Assembly (NCBI RefSeq): GCF_000328565.1
Contig: NC_019966.1
Location: 4,278,001-4,342,000, forward strand
DNA from: Mycobacterium sp. JS623
Lineage (GTDB): Bacteria; Actinomycetota; Actinomycetes; Mycobacteriales; Mycobacteriaceae
Direction of reading: 5' to 3'
DNA length: 64,000 nt
The notes below the pieces were generated by a model. The model ran no database searches and was not told the origin of the DNA. It was given only the letters and a program-made list of their open reading frames with translations. This document shows, in pieces, positions 57,636 to 64,000 of the stretch. Both the position numbers and the translations under genes were made by a program. The first letter of the stretch is position 1. Each line of letters begins with the position of its first letter.

Positions 57636-58118
57636 TTACTCCTCCGGCTTCTTGCGCACCATGGTCTTGCGCGATGCGGTCGCCACAATATCGCCATGCT
57701 GATTGCGGCCGGTGTGGGCGAACGTCACGATGCCTTCGCCGGGACGGCTCTTGGACTCCCGCTTGTCGGTCACCTCAGTCTCGGCGTACAGCGTGTCCCC
57801 ATGGAACAGCGGCTTGGGGAACGTGACCTCACCGAAGCCCAAGTTGCCCACGATCGTGCCCTGCGTCAGCTGCGCCACCGACAACCCGACCAGCGTCGAC
57901 AGCGTGAACATCGAATTCACCAGGCGCTGGTTGAACGGCGGCAACGCATCGGAGAACGCGGCGTCGAGATGCAGCGCCTGGGTGTTCATCGTGAGCGTGG
58001 TGAACAGCACGTTGTCGGCCTCGGTGATGGTGCGACCGGGTCGGTGCTGATACAACACACCGGTCTCGAATTCCTCGAACCACAGCCCGCGCTGGACGAC
58101 GATTCGTTTGTCTGTCAC
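57636..58118 (-). CDS. MaoC-like (R)-hydratase
   Basis: 160-residue hotdog-fold MaoC-family dehydratase/hydratase (QHRPGRTITEADNVLFTTLT, HGDTLYAETEVTDKRES). The GTG at 58118 overlaps the fadE19 stop (GTGA). The very long frame from 58475 is antisense-phase reading of fadE19 and is rejected. It probably hydrates an unsaturated branched acyl-CoA between the dehydrogenase and the CitE-type lyase. Confidence 0.9.
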   Translation of the reverse strand: MTDKRIVVQRGLWFEEFETGVLYQHRPGRTITEADNVLFTTLTMNTQALHLDAAFSDALPPFNQRLVNSMFTLSTLVGLSVAQLTQGTIVGNLGFGEVTFPKPLFHGDTLYAETEVTDKRESKSRPGEGIVTFAHTGRNQHGDIVATASRKTMVRKKPEE

Positions 58119-59275
58119 AGACCCGCCTCGCGCGCGATCAGCATCAGTTGCACTTCCGTTGTCCCCTCGCCGATCTCGAGGATCTTGCTGTCTCGGTAGT
58201 GACGCGCGACGGCGTACTCGTTCATGAACCCGTAGCCGCCGAACACCTGGGTGGCGTCGCGGGCATTGTCCATCGCGGCCTCGCTGGCCACCAGCTTTGC
58301 GATCGCCGCGGCTTTCTTGAACGGCTTGCCCGCCAACATGAGTGCGGCCGCGTCGTAGTAGGCGGTGCGCGCGGCATGCGCGCGCGCCTCCATGCGAGCG
58401 ATCTTGAACGCGATGGCCTGATAAGTGCCGATCGCCGCGCCGAACGCCTCGCGCTCCTTCGCGTACTTCACGCATTCGTCGACGCAGCCCTGTGCGGCGC
58501 CGACCGACAACGCCGCGATGGCGATACGGCCCTCGTCGAGGATGCGCAGGAAGTTGGCGTAGCCGCGGCCACGCTCACCGAGCAGATTCTCGGCGGGCAC
58601 CCGGACGTCGTCGAACGACAGCGGGTGGGTGTCCGAGGCGTTCCAGCCGACCTTGTTGTACGCGGGCTCGGCGGTGAACCCCTCGGTGGGAACGGGCACC
58701 AGGATCGACGAAATCTCCTTGCGGCCACCGGCATCGCCCGTGACGGCGGTGACGGTCACCAGTTTGGTGATGTCGGTACCCGAGTTCGTGATGAACTGCT
58801 TGGACCCGTTGATAACCCAATGCCCGTCGTCCAGCTTGGCCGTGGTCTTGGTAGCGCCCGCATCGGTGCCGCCGCCCGCCTCAGTCAACCCGAATGCGCC
58901 GAGTGCCTTGCCACTTGCCAACAGCGGCAACCATTCCTGCTTCTGCTCTTCGTCGCCGAAGCGGTACACCGGCATCGCGCCCAGAGATACGCCCGCCTCC
59001 AGCGTGATCGCCACGCTCTGGTCGACCTTGCCGAGTTCCTCGAGCGCAAGGCACAGCGCGAAGTAGTCGCCGCCCATACCGCCGTACTCCTCGGGGAACG
59101 GCAGACCGAACAAGCCCATGTCGGCCATCCCGGAGACCACTTCGTATGGGAAGGAATGCTCCTCGTCGTGTTTGGCGGCGACGGGTGCGACCACACTGTT
59201 GGCGAAGTCGCGCACCGTCTTGGCGAGCTGTTCGTAGTGATCCGGCAGCAGCCCGGTTGCCAAAAAGTCAGTCAT
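58115..59275 (-). CDS. fadE19: Acyl-CoA dehydrogenase, isovaleryl-CoA type
   Basis: 386-residue FAD acyl-CoA dehydrogenase. [17 protein letters not shown] contacts flavin and substrate. The C-terminal [20 protein letters not shown] and IGEGTTEVQ hold the catalytic-base region. Gene order (next to acc and bkd genes) matches FadE19 of M. tuberculosis, proposed to act on branched short acyl-CoA. Its start overlaps the end of accA1 by 8 bases. Confidence 0.92.
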   Translation of the reverse strand: MTDFLATGLLPDHYEQLAKTVRDFANSVVAPVAAKHDEEHSFPYEVVSGMADMGLFGLPFPEEYGGMGGDYFALCLALEELGKVDQSVAITLEAGVSLGAMPVYRFGDEEQKQEWLPLLASGKALGAFGLTEAGGGTDAGATKTTAKLDDGHWVINGSKQFITNSGTDITKLVTVTAVTGDAGGRKEISSILVPVPTEGFTAEPAYNKVGWNASDTHPLSFDDVRVPAENLLGERGRGYANFLRILDEGRIAIAALSVGAAQGCVDECVKYAKEREAFGAAIGTYQAIAFKIARMEARAHAARTAYYDAAALMLAGKPFKKAAAIAKLVASEAAMDNARDATQVFGGYGFMNEYAVARHYRDSKILEIGEGTTEVQLMLIAREAGL

Positions 59276-61255
59276 TGGCTTCTTCTCTCGCGATTATGCG
59301 GGCCAACGGCTGGCCCACCTTGACCTGGTCGCCGACACCGACGAGTAGTTCAACGGCGCCGTCGACCGGCGCGGACAGTGCGTGCTCCATCTTCATGGCC
59401 TCGACGGTGACGACGACGGTACCTGCCGCCACGCTTTGGCCGTCTCCGACACCTACGGCCACAACGGATCCGGGCATCGGGCTGGTCAACTCGGCGTCGC
59501 CGCTGTGCTCGTCGTCCGGCCGCACCGGTGCTTCGCGGACTTCCTCGAGCATCGCGGTGCGACCGCTGCCCGATAGCCAGATCTGGCCATCTGTCGCCGC
59601 CACGAGGTAGTCGGTGCGCAAGCCGTCAAGCGTGACGATGAGTCGATCATCATCCAGAGACGCAGTGAGCGAACGTATTTCGCCATCTTCTACCCGCACG
59701 GTGCCCGCGTTCGGTGTGCCGGTCAGATAGACGTGATCGGTGCGCTCACCGGCGTGCAGCCGAAAGATCGTCGGCGCCCGCTGCCCCACGCGCCAGCCCG
59801 AGGGCACCTCCCAAAGATCGCTTACCGGAGTCGGCCACAAGCGCAGCCACTTGTAGGCCGCCGCGGCGATCAACTCGTCGTCGCCGTGCTCGGGCGCGGC
59901 GTAGTCCGAGGTGCGGCGGTCCAGCAGCCCCGTATCGAGGCGCCCAGCCGCGACGTCGGCATCGGCGAGTAGGAACCGCAGGAAATCGATGTTGGTGGTG
60001 ACGCCGAGCACCGCGGTGTCCGCCAATGCGCGGTCGAGAGCACGAAGCGCTGCGGACCGGTCAGCGGCGTGCGCGATGACCTTGGCCAGCATCGGGTCGT
60101 ACTCACTGCCGATGACCATTCCCGCCGCAAGGCCGGAATCCACACGGACACCGGGCCCCTCGGGCTCGGCGAGGTCCAGCACGTCGCCGCCGGTTGGCAG
60201 GAAGCCGCGCGCGGGGTCCTCCGCGTACACTCGCGCCTCGATCGCGTGGCCGTGCATCGCGATCTCGTCCTGCGTGATCGGCAGCTTCTCCCCCGCCGCG
60301 ATGCGGACCTGAAGCTCGACCAGGTCGACGCCGGTGACCATCTCCGTGACTGGGTGCTCGACCTGAAGGCGGGTGTTCATCTCCATGAAGAAGAACTCGT
60401 CGGGCCGGTCGGCGGACACGATGAACTCGACGGTGCCTGCACCGGTGTACTCGACACTTCGGGCGGTGTCGCACGCGGCTGCGCCGATCCGTGCCCGGGT
60501 CGGCGGGTCGAGCAGCGGCGACGGCGCCTCCTCGATGACCTTCTGATGGCGCCGTTGCAGGCTGCACTCACGTTCACCGAAGTGCACGACGTTGCCGTAG
60601 CCGTCGGCGAGCACCTGTACCTCGATGTGTCTGGGGTTCAACACAAACCGCTCGAGAAACAGCGTGTCATCGCCGAACGCCGACGCCGCCTCGCGCCGTG
60701 CGCTGGCCAGCGCCGCACCCAACTCCGAAGGCTGGTGCACCACCCGCATGCCCTTACCGCCGCCGCCGGCCGACGGTTTGACCAGCACGGGATAGCCAAC
60801 CTCATCGGCGCCCGCGACCAAGTCGGCGTCCGTCAATCCGGGGCGGGATACGCCGGGCACGACCGGCACGCCGAACGCGGACACCGCGGCCTTGGCGGTG
60901 ATCTTGTCGCCCATCGTCTGGATCGCCGCGGCCGGCGGCCCGATGAACACGATGCGCGCGGCTTGCAGCGCGCCAGCGAATTGCGCGTTCTCCGAGAGAA
61001 ATCCGTAGCCGGGATGGACGGCCTGCGCGCCGGTGCGCTGCGCGGCCTCGACCACGGCTTCGATGTTGAGGTAGCTCTGCCGCGCAGGCGCGGGCCCGAT
61101 GTTCACCGCGACGTCCGCCTCAGCGACATGGCGTGCGCCAGCGTCGGCGTCGCTGAACACCGCGACCGAACGAATCCCCATCGCGCGCAGCGTGCGGATG
61201 ACCCGCACCGCGATCTCGCCACGGTTGGCAACCAGAACGGTGTGGATATTCATCA

Positions 61256-61256
<1 letters not shown>
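59268..61256 (-). CDS. accA1: Acyl-CoA carboxylase alpha subunit (biotin carboxylase + BCCP)
   Basis: 662-residue alpha subunit. The biotin carboxylase domain opens [20 protein letters not shown], with an ATP-grasp loop [15 protein letters not shown] and a catalytic region [15 protein letters not shown]. The BT-like linker is poorly conserved, and the C-terminal BCCP has EAMKMEH as the biotin site. Starts ATG-ATG at 61256/61253 overlap the accD1 stop. With AccD1 it forms the 3-methylcrotonyl-CoA carboxylase of leucine degradation. Confidence 0.94.
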
Positions 61257-62809
<1,553 letters not shown>

Positions 62810-62828
62810 TCAGGACCCGTTCGTTTGA

Positions 62829-62869
62829 GTTAATGACGACTAACTCATGGTATGTTAGTCACGATTAAC
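62829..62869. promoter_or_regulatory. Palindromic operator between accD1 and the TetR gene
   Basis: Inverted repeat GTTAATGACGACTAAC (62829-62844) / GTTAGTCACGATTAAC (62854-62869) with a 9-base spacer, centred between the divergent starts (20 bases from accD1 and 23 from tetR). Arms match at 13 of 16 positions. It probably binds the TetR product and covers both promoters. Confidence 0.8.
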
Positions 62870-62892
62870 CGAGTTGTCCACGGGGGGTCCAG

Positions 62893-63510
62893 ATGGCGGC
62901 ACCTGCGACCACGCGGCGCGGCCGGGCGAAATCCGATCGTCGCAGCCAACTGATCGCCGCGGCCGAACGCCTCGTCGCCGAACGGGGTTATCTCGCCGTG
63001 CGCCTCGAGGACATCGGCGCAGCCGCGGGCGTGAGCGGCCCTGCGATCTACCGACACTTCCCCAACAAGGAGGCGTTGCTCGTTGAGCTGCTGGTCGGCA
63101 TCAGCACCCGGCTCCTGGCCGGTGCCACGGCCGTTGTCGAAAAGGCCGCCGACTCTGCGGATGCGTTGGAGGGGCTCATCGACTTCCACTTGGATTTTGC
63201 GCTCGGAGAGTCAGATCTGATCCGCATTCAGGATCGCGATTTGGGTCACCTGCCACCGTCGGCCAAGCGGCAGGTGCGTAAGGCCCAGCGGCAGTACGTC
63301 GAGATCTGGGTCGACGTGCTCCGGCGGTTGGACGACACACTCAGCGAGGCCGACGCCCGGCTGATGGCGCACGCGACATTCGGGTTGTTGAATTCCACAC
63401 CACACAGCGTGAAACCCGGTGGCGCAAAAGCGGCCGAGGCCAGCTCGCGTTCCGTCTTACGGGCAATGACGGTTGCGGCGCTGACCTCGGCCGGTAGTGC
63501 CGGGCGTTAG
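62893..63510 (+). CDS. TetR-family repressor of the branched-chain catabolic operon
   Basis: 205 residues. The N-terminal TetR helix-turn-helix has GYLAVRLEDIGAAAGVSGPA followed by IYRHFPNKEALL, and a helical ligand-binding domain follows. It is positioned like Rv2506 of M. tuberculosis, divergent from accD1, with the operator just upstream. It probably responds to an acyl-CoA or keto acid of the pathway and represses both itself and the operon (inference). The ATG follows GGGGGTCCAG. Confidence 0.9.
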   Translation: MAAPATTRRGRAKSDRRSQLIAAAERLVAERGYLAVRLEDIGAAAGVSGPAIYRHFPNKEALLVELLVGISTRLLAGATAVVEKAADSADALEGLIDFHLDFALGESDLIRIQDRDLGHLPPSAKRQVRKAQRQYVEIWVDVLRRLDDTLSEADARLMAHATFGLLNSTPHSVKPGGAKAAEASSRSVLRAMTVAALTSAGSAGR

Positions 63511-63662
63511 TACCAGACTCTCCTGCCGCCGACGGGCCGTCCGACGGATCCGAGGATCCAGAACACCGCGCCGATGACAATCAACACAACGCCGATATAG
63601 GTCAGGACCGACATCCCGAACAGCAGCCCGAGGATGAGCAGAATAGCTCCCAGAACAATCAT
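63507..63662 (-). CDS. 51-residue small membrane protein
   Basis: Two tightly packed hydrophobic helices (MIVLGAILLILGLLFGMSVL, then YIGVVLIVIGAVFWIL) and a basic Gly-rich tail ending GGRRVWY. This pattern is common in actinobacterial small membrane proteins. GGAG lies 8 bases before the ATG. It overlaps the convergent TetR stop by four bases. Function unknown. Confidence 0.7.
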   Translation of the reverse strand: MIVLGAILLILGLLFGMSVLTYIGVVLIVIGAVFWILGSVGRPVGGRRVWY

Positions 63663-63701
63663 GGCTTACTCCATTTCTTTGAATTATTAACTGCCAGTTG
63701 A

Positions 63702-63911
63702 TTACTGGCTTGGCTCGGGCAGGTTGCAGTTCGTCACCTTCGGATTGACCCCTGCATAGTTCAAAGGACCGACGACAACCGTGAGGGCAATGGTCCCCGC
63801 TGTCGCGCAATTGTTTTCAGAATTTCTGAAGTAATCGCGTTGGTAAGCGGCGAGCACCCCGATCAGCAACCACACGAGCACGATGACGCCGAGAATTCCG
63901 CCACCTCGCAT
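63702..63911 (-). CDS. 69-residue membrane or secreted small protein
   Basis: One N-terminal hydrophobic helix (GILGVIVLVWLLIGVLAAYQ) followed by a short outer domain with two cysteines (NNCATAG, TNCNLPE) that could pair. GGAGGCGGAG lies directly before the ATG. Same strand as, and 39 bases upstream of, the 51-residue gene, so the two may be co-transcribed. Function unknown. Confidence 0.68.
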   Translation of the reverse strand: MRGGGILGVIVLVWLLIGVLAAYQRDYFRNSENNCATAGTIALTVVVGPLNYAGVNPKVTNCNLPEPSQ

Positions 63912-64000
63912 GCTCCGCCTCCATCCGTGTATTGCACCAACTCTGGCGCGCAGCAGCGGTTTACCCGGCGGACAATTTGTCCAAACCTTCGACCAGCTAC

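Noticed and set aside
57636..58475. Long version of the MaoC protein (279 codons)
   Set aside because: The first 119 codons read fadE19 in a wrong frame and are Arg-rich; the GTGA overlap at 58118 gives a normal MaoC length.

Overview
The window is high-GC actinobacterial DNA and fits a nontuberculous Mycobacterium. The strongest evidence is the block at 53242-63510. It runs bkdC-bkdB-bkdA-citE-maoC-fadE19-accA1-accD1 with a divergent TetR gene, which is the order I know from the M. tuberculosis Rv2495c-Rv2506 region, although scoA, scoB and fadD35 are absent here. An MmpL transporter with a GAP-type partner, dense (A/G)TGA start/stop overlaps and frequent GTG starts point the same way. I saw no tRNA, rRNA, CRISPR array or recognisable transposase.

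Layout. 1-3.9 kb: a Crp-like regulator (cut by the edge), a ThrE-type exporter and two coupled hypothetical genes. 4.1-13.2 kb: two large ATPase-LuxR regulators (LAL proteins), each followed on the same strand by a GAF/HisKA_3 histidine kinase. 13.4-17.8 kb (minus strand): a four-gene operon resembling a mandelate/benzoylformate pathway. 18.1-20.4 kb: a 115-bp repeat and a lone two-GAF kinase. 20.6-28.0 kb: a tightly coupled respiratory operon (malic enzyme, type II NADH dehydrogenase, cytochrome bd subunits I and II), then an ABC exporter. 28-32.2 kb: a membrane protein and a small acyl-CoA degradation operon. 32.6-40.6 kb: a lipid/polyketide locus (glycosyltransferase; then divergently ACP, acyl-AMP ligase, type III PKS, MmpL, GAP). 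40.8-51.9 kb (minus strand): another kinase preceded by three tandem LAL genes and a decayed fourth. 52-64 kb: a crotonase-like gene, a small secreted protein, the leucine/branched-chain catabolic operon with its TetR regulator and operator, and two small membrane proteins.

The feature most worth attention is the repeated LAL-then-kinase module. It occurs three times (4137/6998, 8538/11746 and the 51338-40836 array), always in the same order and strand. The kinases carry a HisKA_3 H-box with a DxxxQ phosphatase motif, but no receiver-domain protein is encoded in the window and the LAL proteins show no receiver domain. Four LAL genes share a conserved -10-like/leader element, and two kinases share another upstream block. 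The tandem LALs look like mosaics made by gene conversion. Two kinases form a near-identical inverted repeat of about 1.15 kb bracketing roughly 33 kb of accessory metabolism, so the segment between could in principle invert.

A second theme is short upstream ORFs coupled by ATGA or GTGA overlaps to the first large gene of a unit. They precede a kinase (11669), malic enzyme (20591), the ABC exporter (26140) and a crotonase (32217). All functional statements are inferences from sequence; nothing was searched against a database.
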